A program made the position numbers and the translations under genes. 64,000 nt of DNA from Nocardioides pantholopis (GTDB lineage: Bacteria > Actinomycetota > Actinomycetes > Propionibacteriales > Nocardioidaceae): the NCBI RefSeq assembly GCF_003710085.1, contig NZ_CP033324.1, positions 1,054,001 to 1,118,000 of the forward strand. The letters run 5' to 3'. This document shows positions 1 through 9,612 of the stretch, piece after piece (position 1 is the stretch's first letter; the number at the start of each line of letters is the position of its first letter). Under the pieces are notes generated by a model. The model worked only from the letters and a program-made list of their open reading frames with translations, was not told the DNA's origin and made no database searches.

Positions 1-251
1 CGGTTGGCGGCGTCGAGCGCGCGGACGTCGAAGCGCTCGGGGGCGTCCTCCCCGGACAGGTCGGCCCCGGTGCTGAACGCCGGCCCGGTCCCGGTGAGCA
101 CCACGACCCGCACGTCGTCGCGGGCCCGGGCGCCCTCCAGCTCAGCGGCCAGGTCGGCGGCCATCGACGCGCTGAGGGCGTTGAATACCTCCGGGCGGTT
201 CAGGGTCAGCCAGAGCGCGCCGTCCTCGAGGCGGACCTCGAGGTCAGCCAA
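1..251 (-). CDS. Enoyl-CoA hydratase/isomerase family protein (N-terminal part, cut by window edge)
   Basis: The first 83 codons of a crotonase-fold protein run off the left edge. The visible N-terminus reads LEVRLEDGALWLTLNRPEV, typical of the family, and continues to FSTGADLSGED, the loop that forms the oxyanion hole and CoA pocket (usual form FSAGxDL). The best start is a TTG at 251 that overlaps the end of pncA by eight bases, suggesting co-transcription with it. The reaction would be hydration or isomerisation of an enoyl-CoA in fatty-acid or aromatic-acid breakdown. The catalytic glutamates lie outside the window, so the exact reaction cannot be assigned. Confidence 0.75.
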   Translation of the reverse strand, partial: MADLEVRLEDGALWLTLNRPEVFNALSASMAADLAAELEGARARDDVRVVVLTGTGPAFSTGADLSGEDAPERFDVRALDAAN

Positions 252-798
252 CGTCGATCCCGGCGCCGCGCATCTCCTCCAGGGCCGCGGTTGTGGTCGC
301 GGGCGCCACCCCGGCGCACAGGTCGAGGAGCACCCGGGTGCCGAACCCGTTCGCGGCGGCGTCCAGCGCCGTGGCCCGCACGCAGTGGTCGGTCGCGATG
401 CCGCAGACGTCGACCTCGCCCACCTCGTGGCGGCGCAGCCAGTCGGCGAGCCCGGTGCCGTCCGGGTCGGCCCCTTCGAAGCCGGAGTACGCCGCGGCGT
501 ACTCGCCCTTGCGGAACACCGCCTCCAGGGGGCCCTGGTCCAGCTCGGGGTGGAACTCCTCGCCGGGCGTCCCGACCGCGCAGTGGACCGGCCAGGAGTC
601 GACGAAGTCCGGCTCCGCTGACCAGTGGCCGCCGGGGTCGTGGTGGTGGTCCTTGGTGGCGACCACGTGGTCGTATCCGGCACCGCCGCGCAGCAGCGCG
701 CTGATGTCCCGGGCGACCTGGGCGCCGCCCGTGACGGCCAGCGAGCCGCCCTCGCAGAAGTCGTTCTGGACGTCGACGACGATCAGGGCCCGCTTCAT
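244..798 (-). CDS. pncA: Nicotinamidase PncA
   Basis: Cytoplasmic hydrolase converting nicotinamide to nicotinate for NAD salvage. The 184-residue protein has the full isochorismatase/nicotinamidase signature: catalytic triad D9 (VDVQNDF), K97 (FRKG) and C139 (GIATDHCVRATA), and metal ligands D50, H52, H58 and H72 (ATKDHHHDPGGH, PVH). The start at 798 (MKRALIVVDVQ) matches the usual family N-terminus; the frame stays open upstream through repeat DNA but that extension is not protein-like. The nicotinate phosphoribosyltransferase gene lies 1.4 kb away on the same strand, so both steps from nicotinamide to nicotinate mononucleotide are encoded here. Confidence 0.93.
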   Translation of the reverse strand: MKRALIVVDVQNDFCEGGSLAVTGGAQVARDISALLRGGAGYDHVVATKDHHHDPGGHWSAEPDFVDSWPVHCAVGTPGEEFHPELDQGPLEAVFRKGEYAAAYSGFEGADPDGTGLADWLRRHEVGEVDVCGIATDHCVRATALDAAANGFGTRVLLDLCAGVAPATTTAALEEMRGAGIDVG

Positions 799-842
799 GC
801 GCGTGAGCCTAGTGGGCTGGTGTCCGTGCGCCGACCGTCGAG

Positions 843-861
843 GAAAAACAGGTGGGGTGGG
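843..861 (+). repeat. Repeat R1, left copy
   Basis: The 19-base sequence GAAAAACAGGTGGGGTGGG occurs here and, exactly inverted, at 2127-2145; a near-perfect inverted copy lies at 2167-2186. The copies face each other across the gene at 1095-2021 and lie outside the R2 palindromes. Confidence 0.85.
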
Positions 862-872
862 TGGCGTACGGC

Positions 873-935
873 GAACAACTGGTGGGGTCGAGCCGAATTC
901 GGAGCTCGAAATCGCCCCGACCCCACCAGTTGTTC
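873..935. repeat. Palindromic repeat R2, copy 1
   Basis: Inverted repeat with perfect 18-base arms (873-890 and 918-935, GAACAACTGGTGGGGTCG and its complement) around a partly degenerate centre. The same 63-base element recurs at 2052-2114. A further half-copy (GACCCCACCAGTTTCTC) lies at 950-966. All fall in the gap between pncA and the gene at 1095. Confidence 0.9.
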
Positions 936-1094
936 CGGGGAGGCCGGCGGACCCCACCAGTTTCTCGTCGGACCGGACCCGTGCCGGCACGGAAGCGGGC
1001 CGCCGGCCGTCCACCGGCGCCCTCGGGGCCGGGCTTCTCCCCAGGCGCGGGCCCGGCCGGTGCGGGGGTCGGCGCCCGCCGCGACCGTGGCGGG

Positions 1095-2021
1095 ATGAGA
1101 GAAACCCGGGAGGTGGTGCGCGGCCGCAGCCCGGGCGCGGGCTGGTCGCGCGTCGCGTGGGGGCTGCACCGCCGCGGCGGTCCGTCGCCGTCGGCCGACC
1201 TCGCGGCCTGCGCGGAGCTGCTGCCGAGGCTCGCGGCGTTCACGCACCTCACCAGCGCGCGGGCGCGCGGCTGGTGGCTGCCGCCGCTGCCCGAGCCGCT
1301 GCCGTTCTGGGCGGCGCAGATCACCTCGCAGAACGCCTCCGAGCGGGCCGGGCTCATCGTGAGCCGGCACCGGGCGATCCCCGAGAGCGAGCTGGTCGAC
1401 GGCATCCGGCTGGCTCTGCCCGGCGAGACGCTGCTGGCCTGTGCCCGAGACCTGGGGCTGGTCGACCTGGTGGTGCTCGTCGACTGCGTGCTGCAGCGGC
1501 GCGAGGCGTCGTACGCCGAGCTGGCGCGGGTGGCCCGGCAGCACCGGCGCGGGGCGCCCCGGCTGCGCGAGGCGCTGGCGCTCGCCGACGGCCGGGCCGA
1601 GTCGCCCTGGGAGACGCTGCTGCGGCTTCTGCACGTGGTGAGCGGCATCCGGGTCGAGCCGCAGCGGGTGCTGCGCGACGAGGACGGCGCGTTCGTGGCG
1701 CGGGCCGACCTGCTGCTGACCGGCTCCCGGGTCCTCCACGAGTACGACGGCGCTCACCATCTGGAGCGGGCCGAGCAGCGCCGCGACCTGGAGCGGGACC
1801 GGCGGCTGGAGCGGGCCGGATGCCGCCGGCACGGCTACACCCGCGAGGACGTCCTGCACCAGGGCGTGCTCATCCTCCGCGACGCCGATGCCGCGGTCGG
1901 GCGGCCGCACGACCCGGGGACGATCACCCGCTGGCACGACCTGCTGCGCGAGTCGCTGTTCACCCCGGCCGGGACCGCCCGGTTCCGGGCTCGGCTGGGG
2001 CGGGCGGCCGGCTCCGGCTGA
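1095..2021 (+). CDS. DUF559/AbiEi-like protein with possible PD-(D/E)XK nuclease domain
   Basis: A 308-residue protein resembling a frequent actinobacterial type annotated as hypothetical or DUF559 endonuclease-like. The N-terminal half has an AbiEi-like helical layout (LTSARARGWWLPPLPEPLPFW, then VSRHRAIP). The C-terminal half reads ESPWETLLR, then ARADLLLTGSRVLHEYDGAHH and RDLERDRRLERAG, which fits the E...D...ExD and long-helix pattern of VSR-like PD-(D/E)XK nucleases. ATG 1095 is chosen because the upstream frame runs into repeat DNA. The gene is flanked by inverted copies of repeats R1 and R2, so it may be a mobile or selfish unit. Family assignment is by pattern only. Confidence 0.7.
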   Translation: MRETREVVRGRSPGAGWSRVAWGLHRRGGPSPSADLAACAELLPRLAAFTHLTSARARGWWLPPLPEPLPFWAAQITSQNASERAGLIVSRHRAIPESELVDGIRLALPGETLLACARDLGLVDLVVLVDCVLQRREASYAELARVARQHRRGAPRLREALALADGRAESPWETLLRLLHVVSGIRVEPQRVLRDEDGAFVARADLLLTGSRVLHEYDGAHHLERAEQRRDLERDRRLERAGCRRHGYTREDVLHQGVLILRDADAAVGRPHDPGTITRWHDLLRESLFTPAGTARFRARLGRAAGSG

Positions 2022-2051
2022 CCCCGGGCCAGCCTCTCGCCGGCGCACGAC

Positions 2052-2114
2052 GAACAACTGGTGGGGTCGGGGCGATTTCGGGGCTCGAAATCGCCCCGAC
2101 CCCACCAGTTGTTC
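2052..2114. repeat. Palindromic repeat R2, copy 2 (29-bp perfect arms)
   Basis: Perfect inverted repeat: arm 2052-2080, loop GGGCT, arm 2086-2114. It starts 31 bases after the stop of the gene at 1095-2021 and is the same element as 873-935. Two R1 copies in inverse orientation follow it. It could form a very stable hairpin and may end transcription from both sides. Confidence 0.92.
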
Positions 2115-2126
2115 CAGAAGGGCCGG

Positions 2127-2186
2127 CCCACCCCACCTGTTTTTCGAAGTGAGCAGCCCGAGTCGGCTCACCCCACCTGTTTTTTC
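2127..2186 (-). repeat. Repeat R1, two inverted right copies
   Basis: CCCACCCCACCTGTTTTTC at 2127-2145 is the exact inverse of 843-861; CTCACCCCACCTGTTTTTTC at 2167-2186 is a second, slightly diverged copy. Both end in T runs, so they could help terminate transcription of the upstream gene. Confidence 0.85.
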
Positions 2187-2213
2187 GAACCGGCCAGCCG
2201 GAAGCCGGGCCCC

Positions 2214-3509
2214 TCAGACCGACAGCGTGGGAATCACCGGCTCGCCGCGCGACATCTGCTGGGCCGCGCGGGGCAGCTCGGCGCGGGCGCGCAGGTGCCG
2301 CTCGCGGGCCGCCTCCAGCGGCTCGCGGCCCACGACCTTCCCGTCGCGCACGAGCGGGACCAGCAGCGGCCGGTCGTTGCCGTCGTCGGTCGGGGTCGCC
2401 CCGACGCCGACGACCTCGGCCTCGGCGACCCCGTTGGCCCGGCGACGGCGCAGGGCGTACTTGCGGCCCCCGACCGAGACCTTGTCCTTGCTGCGCTTCG
2501 CCACCGCCACCATCTCGCCGGCGTCGTCGGCGCGGGCTACCAGCTTGTAGACGAAGCCCGACGTCGGGTGGCCCGAGCCGGTGACGAGCTGGGTGCCCAC
2601 GCCGTAGCCGTCCACCGGCGCCGCCGCGAGCGCGGCGATCGCGTACTCGTCGAGGTCGCTGGTCACGATGATCCGGGTGTCGTGCGCCCCGAGCCGGTCC
2701 AGCTGGGCGCGGACCTCGTGCGCGAGCGCGCCCAGGTCGCCGGAGTCCAGGCGTACGGCGCCCAGCTCCGGGCCGGCGACCTCGACCCCGAGCCGGACGG
2801 CCTCGGCGACGTCGTAGGTGTCGACGAGCAGGGTGGTCCCGCGGCCCAGCGAGGTGACCTGGGCGCGGAAGGCGTCCTGCTCGCTGTCGTGGAGCAGCGT
2901 GAAGCTGTGCGCGCTGGTGCCGCTGCTCGGTACGCCGTAGCGGTGCCGGGCCGCGAGGTTGGAGGAGCCGGCGAAGCCGGCGACGTACGCCGCGCGCGCG
3001 GCCGCCACGGCGGCCTCCTCGTGGGTGCGCCGCGAGCCCATCTCGATGCAGGGCCGCCCGTGCGCCGTCTGGGTCATCCGCGAGGCGGCCGAGGCGACCG
3101 CGCTGTCGTGGTTGTAGATCGAGAGCAGCACGGTCTCCAGGAGCACTGCCTCGGCGAACGGCGCCTCGACCACCACCAGCGGCGAGTGCGGGAAGTAGAT
3201 CTCGCCCTCCGGATAGCCCCAGATGTCGCCGGAGAACCGGTAGGACGCCAGCCAGTCGAGGGTCCGGGCGTCGACGATCTCGCTGATCGCCTCGAGGACC
3301 GGCTCGTCGAACCGGAACGCCTCGATCGCGTCCAGCGCCCGCCCCACGCCGGCCACGACCCCGTAGCGGCGGCCCTCGGGGAGCCGTCTGGGGAACAGCT
3401 CGAAGACCGAGTGCCGCTCGGCGGTGCCGGCCGCCAGGGCGGCCTGGAGCATCGTCAGCTCGTAGTGGTCGGTGAGCAGGGCCGTCGAGGGTGCCGTCGG
3501 GGGAGCCAC
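2214..3509 (-). CDS. pncB: Nicotinate phosphoribosyltransferase PncB
   Basis: Converts nicotinate and PRPP to nicotinate mononucleotide in NAD salvage. The 431-residue protein has the family N-terminus [16 protein letters not shown], the substrate-loop region [20 protein letters not shown] around residue 160, a later LDSGDL motif and the conserved ITSDLDE-like block ([12 protein letters not shown]). GTG 3509 is used as start; there is no ATG near the family N-terminus. It is divergent from clpS, the same arrangement as pncB1 (Rv1330c) and clpS (Rv1331) in M. tuberculosis, and pairs functionally with pncA upstream. Confidence 0.92.
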   Translation of the reverse strand: MAPPTAPSTALLTDHYELTMLQAALAAGTAERHSVFELFPRRLPEGRRYGVVAGVGRALDAIEAFRFDEPVLEAISEIVDARTLDWLASYRFSGDIWGYPEGEIYFPHSPLVVVEAPFAEAVLLETVLLSIYNHDSAVASAASRMTQTAHGRPCIEMGSRRTHEEAAVAAARAAYVAGFAGSSNLAARHRYGVPSSGTSAHSFTLLHDSEQDAFRAQVTSLGRGTTLLVDTYDVAEAVRLGVEVAGPELGAVRLDSGDLGALAHEVRAQLDRLGAHDTRIIVTSDLDEYAIAALAAAPVDGYGVGTQLVTGSGHPTSGFVYKLVARADDAGEMVAVAKRSKDKVSVGGRKYALRRRRANGVAEAEVVGVGATPTDDGNDRPLLVPLVRDGKVVGREPLEAARERHLRARAELPRAAQQMSRGEPVIPTLSV

Positions 3510-3539
3510 GGCGTCAGTGTGCCAAGTCGGTGTGCCAAC

Positions 3540-3836
3540 ATGGGGGACGTGTCCGCCCCGGCCGAGGTCGAGCCCATCCTCACCCCTGACGAGGTCACCC
3601 TCCCGGCGACGCCGTGGGTGACGATCGTGTGGAACGACCCCGTGAACCTGATGTCCTACGTGACCTACGTCTTCCAGAAGTACTTCGGCTACTCCAAGCA
3701 GAAGTCGGAGAAGCTGATGATGGAGGTCCACGAGGACGGCCGCTCCGTGGTCAGCACCGGCACCCGCGAGGAGATGGAGCGCGACGTGCAGGCGATGCAC
3801 GAGTACGGCCTGTGGGCGACGATGGAGAAGCAGTGA
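3540..3836 (+). CDS. clpS: ATP-dependent Clp protease adaptor ClpS
   Basis: Adaptor that hands N-degron substrates to ClpC/ClpAP-type proteases. The 98-residue protein carries the ClpS core [21 protein letters not shown] with the N-end binding residues, then [14 protein letters not shown] and a C-terminal helix. ATG 3540 gives a nine-base extension over the alternative GTG at 3549; both are possible. Its stop overlaps the DUF2017 gene start by three bases, so the two are translationally coupled. Confidence 0.93.
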   Translation: MGDVSAPAEVEPILTPDEVTLPATPWVTIVWNDPVNLMSYVTYVFQKYFGYSKQKSEKLMMEVHEDGRSVVSTGTREEMERDVQAMHEYGLWATMEKQ

Positions 3837-4414
3837 GCGGCTTCGCCCGGCACCGGCGCAGCCGGCGGATCATCGCGAACTTCACCGGCTTCCAGGCCGA
3901 CCTGATCCGCTCGCTGGCCCAGCAGCTGGTCGAGCTGCTGCGCAACGAGGAGGCCGTCCCGACCACGGGGCGCGACCCGCTCGAGGTGCTCCTGGACTTC
4001 TCCGGTCCGACCACCGAGCCGGAGGACCCGGTGCTGGCCCGGCTGTTCCCCACGGCGTACCCCGACGATCCGGAGGCGGCCGCGGAGTTCCGGCGCTTCA
4101 CCGAGGGCGCGCTGCGCGACGGCAAGGCCCGCTCGGCGGCCACGGTGATCGACACGCTCACCGAGGCCGGCCTGCCGGCGGAGCCCGACGAGCGCCTGAT
4201 GATCGACGTCGAGCTCGACGAGGCCGCGGCCGAGAGCTGGCTGCGCTGCTTCAACGACCTGCGCCTGGCGCTGGCCTCGCGGCTCGCCGTCGAGGACGAC
4301 GACGAGGAGTTCTGGGAGTCGCTGCCCGAGGAGGACCCCCGCGCGCAGACCCACGACATCTACGAGTGGATCGGCTACCTGCAGGAGACCCTCGTCAACG
4401 CCCTCACCCGCTAG
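3833..4414 (+). CDS. DUF2017 family protein
   Basis: A 193-residue acidic, mainly helical protein of the DUF2017 family, which almost always follows clpS in actinobacteria (Rv1332 in M. tuberculosis). Visible blocks are the basic start [45 protein letters not shown] and the C-terminal [15 protein letters not shown]. The GTG start overlaps the clpS stop. No catalytic motif is visible and the function is unknown; the conserved coupling suggests a role linked to ClpS or Clp proteolysis. Confidence 0.88.
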   Translation: MSGFARHRRSRRIIANFTGFQADLIRSLAQQLVELLRNEEAVPTTGRDPLEVLLDFSGPTTEPEDPVLARLFPTAYPDDPEAAAEFRRFTEGALRDGKARSAATVIDTLTEAGLPAEPDERLMIDVELDEAAAESWLRCFNDLRLALASRLAVEDDDEEFWESLPEEDPRAQTHDIYEWIGYLQETLVNALTR

Positions 4415-4422
4415 GAGCCCCC

Positions 4423-4896
4423 GTGCCGATCCCGCCCTTCGTCACCGACCTGCGCCGGATGGTGGGCGACCACGAGCTCTGGCTGCCGGGCGTCACCGCG
4501 GTCGTCGTCCACGAGGGCGCGGTGCTGCTGACCCTGCGCGCGGACAACGGCGAGTGGGCGCCGGTCACCGGGATCATCGACCCGGGGGAGGAGCCGGCGC
4601 TCGCCGCCCGCCGGGAGGCGCTGGAGGAGACCGGGGTGGAGATCAGCGTGGACCGACTCGCCTCCGTGGGCGTGATCCCGCCGGTCACCTACGCCAACGG
4701 CGACCGGGCCAGCTACCTCGACCTGACCTTCGCCTGCTCGTGGGTCGCGGGCACGCCGTACGCCGCCGACGACGAGAACACCGACGCGCGCTGGTGGCCG
4801 CTCGACGCGCTGCCGCCGATGGACGAGCACCTGCGTGCGCGCCTGGAGGCGGCGCTCTCCGGAGAGTGTGCCGCCCGCTACCGCTCGGGGCGCTGA
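4423..4896 (+). CDS. Nudix hydrolase
   Basis: A 157-residue protein with an intact Nudix box, G-IIDPG-E-EPALAAR-RE-ALEETGV, spanning roughly residues 50-72; the glutamates bind Mg2+ for hydrolysis of a nucleoside diphosphate linked to some group X. An N-terminal extension (PFVTDLRRMVGDHELWLPG) resembles actinobacterial Nudix proteins annotated as 8-oxo-dGTP or ADP-ribose type. GTG 4423 is preceded by AGGAG. The substrate cannot be told from sequence. It follows DUF2017 closely and may share its transcript. Confidence 0.88.
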   Translation: MPIPPFVTDLRRMVGDHELWLPGVTAVVVHEGAVLLTLRADNGEWAPVTGIIDPGEEPALAARREALEETGVEISVDRLASVGVIPPVTYANGDRASYLDLTFACSWVAGTPYAADDENTDARWWPLDALPPMDEHLRARLEAALSGECAARYRSGR

Positions 4897-4957
4897 GCGG
4901 GCGGATTCGGTCCGCGTCCGGATCATCCCTGACGGACCGATCGCCTACGGTTGGCCT

Positions 4958-5437
4958 ATGAGCACCAGCGTCGACCGGGTCGACCTGTCCTTCCTCCTCA
5001 ACCAGGCGTCGTACGCCTTTGCCGCCCGGCTGGGCGACGCGCTGAGCGACCTCGGGATCAGCGTGCGCGAGTTCTGCGTGCTGATGAAGGCCGCGGAGCA
5101 GGAGCGGACCCAGAACCAGGTCGCCGAGCTCGCCTCGCTCGACAAGACCACGATGGTGGTCACCCTCGACGGCCTCGAGCGCGCCGGCCTCGCCGAGCGT
5201 CGGGTCTCGAGCGCGGACCGGCGGGCCCGCGTCGTCGTGGTCACGGCGCAGGGCCTGGACCTGCTCGCCCAGGCGTACGACGTGGTCGACGAGGCGGTCG
5301 AGGCGTCCCTCGGCGTCCTCGACGAGCCGACCCGCCGGACCTTCCTCGAGGCGCTGACCGTGCTCACCCAGGGGCCCTGGGCGACGCCCTCCCACACCGC
5401 TCCGGTACGCCGCCGGCAACCACGCCCGACCGAGTAG
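4958..5437 (+). CDS. MarR family transcriptional regulator
   Basis: A 159-residue winged-helix regulator. The recognition region is NQVAELASLDKTTMVVTLDGLERAGLAERRVSSADRRARVVVVT (about residues 50-93), with the wing formed by SSADRRARVV, as in MarR proteins that sense small phenolic or oxidising compounds. It lies 50 bases before a drug-efflux MFS gene in the same direction, so it most likely represses that gene and itself. The gap between them is A/T-rich (AAAACAAGATAG and ACGAAACAATT), a plausible operator site. Confidence 0.88.
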   Translation: MSTSVDRVDLSFLLNQASYAFAARLGDALSDLGISVREFCVLMKAAEQERTQNQVAELASLDKTTMVVTLDGLERAGLAERRVSSADRRARVVVVTAQGLDLLAQAYDVVDEAVEASLGVLDEPTRRTFLEALTVLTQGPWATPSHTAPVRRRQPRPTE

Positions 5438-5487
5438 TAGGTCAAAACAAGATAGTCCCGCACGAAACAATTCGGTACGGTCGTTCC

Positions 5488-6729
5488 ATGACGTCGACCC
5501 GTGCCCGGCTCCCGGCCCTGATCGTGCTCGCCACGGTGCAGCTGATGGTGATCCTCGACGGCACGATCGTGAACGTCGCACTGCCGGCCGTCCGCGCCGA
5601 CCTCGGGCTCTCCGAGGTCGGCCTGGCCTGGGTCGTGAACGCCTTCTTCGTCGCCTTCGCGCTGGTGCTGCTGCCGGCCGGCCGTCTGGGGGACCTGGTG
5701 GGACCACGGCGGGTCCTGACCGCCGGGCTCACGGTCTTCGTGGTCGCGACGGCGCTGTGCGGGCTCGCCGAGAGCCCGGCCGCCCTGCTCGCGGCCCGGG
5801 CGCTCCAAGGCGTCGGCGGCGGGCTGGCCAGCGCCGTGGTGCTGGGCATGGTGGCGGCACTCTTCCCGGAGCCGGCGGGCCGGGCCCGGGCCTTCGGGGC
5901 GCTGGCCTTCGTCGGTGCCGCGGGCGGCGCGGCCGGTGCCCTGCTCGGCGGCGCGCTCACCGACCTCGGGTCCTGGCGCTGGGTCTTCGGGGTCAACGTG
6001 CCGCTCGCGCTCGCCGTCCTCGCCGGCGTGCTCCTGGCCGTGCCGGAGCAGCCCGGCATCGGCCTGCGGGCGGGACTCGCGGCCCGGGTCCCGCTGGTGC
6101 CCCGCCGACTGCTGACGCACCGGCGCTTCGCGCTGGCCAACGCCGTGCTGCTGAGCGTGACGGTGGCCGGCTTCTCCTTCCAGTTCCTCAGCGGCCTCTA
6201 CCTGCAGGAGCAGCTGGGCTGGTCGCCGATGCGCACCGGGCTGGCGTACCTGCCGGTGACCGCGGCCATCGCGGTGGCCTCGATCGGCCTCTCCGCGCGG
6301 CTGGCCGCCTCGATCGGGCCGGAGCGGGTGGCGGTGGCGGGCCTGGTGCTCTTCGTCGTCGGGCTGGTGGTGCTCTCCGCCTTCCCCGCGGACGGCGCCT
6401 TCTGGCGGGACGTGGCCTTCCCGATGCTCCTGCTCGGCACCGGCTTCGGGCTGGCGATGCCGCAGGTGATCGGGATGGCGATGGCGGTCGCGGGCGAGGC
6501 GGACGGCGGCGCCGCGTCCGGCGTGGTCGCCACCACCCAGCAGCTCGGCGGGGCGGTCGGGCTCGCGGTCCTCGTGCCGCTGGCCAGCGCCACCACCCTC
6601 GGCACCGGCCTGCTGGCCGCGGCCGGCGTGCTCGCGGTGGGCGCGGGTGTCGCCGCGACCCTGGTCGGACCCCCGGCGGACGACCAGGGCGCCCCCGGCC
6701 GCGAGGTCGGGGACGCCCTGGTCCGGTAG
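5488..6729 (+). CDS. MFS drug-efflux transporter (DHA2-like)
   Basis: A 413-residue inner-membrane transporter with about 12 predicted membrane spans. TM1 carries MVILDGTIVNVALPAV, the motif D1-like signature of DHA2/EmrB-type drug:H+ antiporters; motif A-like GRLGDLVGPRR follows TM2, and ARALQGVGGGLASAVV matches motif B. It is shorter than typical 14-span DHA2 proteins (about 470-520 residues). The MarR gene directly upstream suggests induction by the exported compound, which is unknown. Confidence 0.88.
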   Translation: MTSTRARLPALIVLATVQLMVILDGTIVNVALPAVRADLGLSEVGLAWVVNAFFVAFALVLLPAGRLGDLVGPRRVLTAGLTVFVVATALCGLAESPAALLAARALQGVGGGLASAVVLGMVAALFPEPAGRARAFGALAFVGAAGGAAGALLGGALTDLGSWRWVFGVNVPLALAVLAGVLLAVPEQPGIGLRAGLAARVPLVPRRLLTHRRFALANAVLLSVTVAGFSFQFLSGLYLQEQLGWSPMRTGLAYLPVTAAIAVASIGLSARLAASIGPERVAVAGLVLFVVGLVVLSAFPADGAFWRDVAFPMLLLGTGFGLAMPQVIGMAMAVAGEADGGAASGVVATTQQLGGAVGLAVLVPLASATTLGTGLLAAAGVLAVGAGVAATLVGPPADDQGAPGREVGDALVR

Positions 6730-6738
6730 GGCGGGTGC

Positions 6739-8094
<1,356 letters not shown>

Positions 8095-8209
8095 CTAGGT
8101 CGGTCCGTGCGCCCCACCACACCCGGGTGCCGCCGTGCCCGGCCGCCGTCCCGGGTCCGCGGGCCGGGCGGGTGCCGGGGGCCGCGAGGCCACGGCCTAG
8201 GCTGGAGGC

Positions 8210-8647
8210 GTGCTGACCATCGATCAGGCGACCCACGACGCCATCGTCGCGCACGCCAAGCGGGACCACCCCGACGAGGCCTGCGGCATCGTCGCCGGCC
8301 CCGCGGGCAGCGACCGCCCGGAGCGGCTGGTCGAGATGGTCAACGCCGCCGGGAGCCCGACGTTCTACGAGTTCGACTCGATGGACCTGTTCGCGCTCTA
8401 CAAGGAGATGGACGCCGCCGACGAGGAGCCGGTCGTCGTCTACCACTCCCACACCGCCACCGAGGCCTACCCGAGCCGCACCGACATCGGGCTGGCCAGC
8501 GAGCCGAACGCCCACTACGTGCTGGTCAGCACCCGCGAGCACGGGAATAACGACGGCCCGGTGGAGTTCAGGTCGTATCGCATCGTCGACGGCGAGGTGA
8601 CCGAGGAAGAGGTCGCCGTCGTCGCGACGCTGCCCCCTCCGGCCTGA
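8210..8647 (+). CDS. mec: Mec: JAMM/Mov34 metalloprotease of the CysO cysteine pathway
   Basis: A 145-residue zinc isopeptidase-like enzyme. The JAMM motif is complete: E23 (DEACGIVAG), H79 and H81 (VYHSHTA), S89 and D92 (PSRTD). In M. tuberculosis Mec releases cysteine from the CysO-cysteine adduct made by CysM. Here mec is directly followed by cysO, 86 bases on, as in Rv1334-Rv1335, while cysM has been displaced about 4.3 kb downstream. GTG 8210 is preceded by GGAGG. Confidence 0.92.
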   Translation: MLTIDQATHDAIVAHAKRDHPDEACGIVAGPAGSDRPERLVEMVNAAGSPTFYEFDSMDLFALYKEMDAADEEPVVVYHSHTATEAYPSRTDIGLASEPNAHYVLVSTREHGNNDGPVEFRSYRIVDGEVTEEEVAVVATLPPPA

Positions 8648-8733
8648 CCGGCCGGCTCGCACCAGACCCGCTCGACCCCGTCGCCCGACCGACTCGCACG
8701 GCGACGCAGCCCAACCCGAGGAGTAGTCCCGCC

Positions 8734-9021
8734 ATGGCCATCGAGGTCCGAATCCCCACCATCCTGCGCACCTACACCGGCGGCGAGAAGGCCGTGAACG
8801 CCGACGGCGCCAGCCTCAGCGCGCTGATCGACGACCTCGAGGCCAACCACCCGGGCATCAAGGACCGCCTCATCGACACCAAGGACGGCAAGGTCGACCT
8901 GCGCCGGTTCGTCAACGTCTACATCAACGACGAGGACGTCCGGTTCATCGGCGGCCTCGAGGCGCCGCTGTCCGACGGCGACCAGGTCGTCGTGCTGCCC
9001 GCCGTGGCCGGCGGCTGCTGA
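8734..9021 (+). CDS. cysO: CysO: ubiquitin-like sulfur-carrier protein (MoaD/ThiS family)
   Basis: A 95-residue beta-grasp sulfur carrier with the CysO signature IPTILRTYTGGEKAV near the start and RFVNVYINDEDVRFIGGL in the middle. CysO normally ends in Gly-Gly, which is thiocarboxylated and used by CysM to make cysteine. This protein ends ...AVAGGC: a cysteine (C95) follows the Gly-Gly, so the gene itself encodes the same end as the CysO-Cys adduct. Removal of C95 by Mec next door would be needed before the carrier could be charged. An AGGAG lies nine bases before the ATG. Confidence 0.92.
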   Translation: MAIEVRIPTILRTYTGGEKAVNADGASLSALIDDLEANHPGIKDRLIDTKDGKVDLRRFVNVYINDEDVRFIGGLEAPLSDGDQVVVLPAVAGGC

Positions 9022-9026
9022 GCGCG

Positions 9027-9605
9027 ATGCACCCAGGGTCAGGGAGCCCCGAGCCGGGCCGGCGCACGTTCGTCCTCGTCGACGGCGAGAACATCGACGC
9101 CACGCTCGGCAACTCCCTGCTCGGGCGGCGTCCCCAGCCCGAGGAGCGGCCGCGCTGGGAGCGCGTGACGGCGTACGCCGAGGAGCTGTGGGACCAGCCG
9201 GTCACCGGCCTGTTCTTCCTCAACGCCTCCCACGGCCAGCTGCCCGCGAGCTTCGTCCAGGCCCTGCTGGCCATGGACTATCGGCCGGTGCCGCTGGCCG
9301 GGCGCAGCGACGAGAAGGTCGTCGACATCGGCATCCAGCGCACGCTGGACGCGTTGGCCGAGCGCGACGCCGACGTGCTGCTGTGCAGCCACGACGCCGA
9401 CTTCGTCGACCACCTGCGGCCGCTGCTCGACGGCCACCGCCGGGTCGGCGTGCTGGCGCTGCGCGAGTACGCCAGCATCCAGTACGACAACCTCGGCATC
9501 GAGCTGCACGACCTCGAGGACGACGTCCGCGCGTTCAACGTCCCGCTGCCGCGGGTCCGCATCATCGCGCTCGAGGACTTCGACCCCGAGGCCTTCCTGC
9601 GCTGA
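9027..9605 (+). CDS. NYN (PIN-like) domain protein, probable ribonuclease
   Basis: A 192-residue protein of the NYN/DUF88 type. The acidic residues that would bind metal are visible in FVLVDGENIDATLG (residues about 15-28), DEKVVDIGIQRTLDAL and VLLCSHDADFVDHL. NYN domains belong to the PIN-like nuclease superfamily and usually act on RNA. The gene starts five bases after the cysO stop, so it is probably in the mec-cysO transcript, though no functional link to cysteine synthesis is known to me. Confidence 0.85.
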   Translation: MHPGSGSPEPGRRTFVLVDGENIDATLGNSLLGRRPQPEERPRWERVTAYAEELWDQPVTGLFFLNASHGQLPASFVQALLAMDYRPVPLAGRSDEKVVDIGIQRTLDALAERDADVLLCSHDADFVDHLRPLLDGHRRVGVLALREYASIQYDNLGIELHDLEDDVRAFNVPLPRVRIIALEDFDPEAFLR

Positions 9606-9612
9606 GCCCCGC

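Noticed and set aside
843..2186. Insertion sequence with terminal inverted repeats
   Set aside because: The enclosed protein does not look like a transposase and no target-site duplication is visible; kept as a repeat-flanked gene instead.
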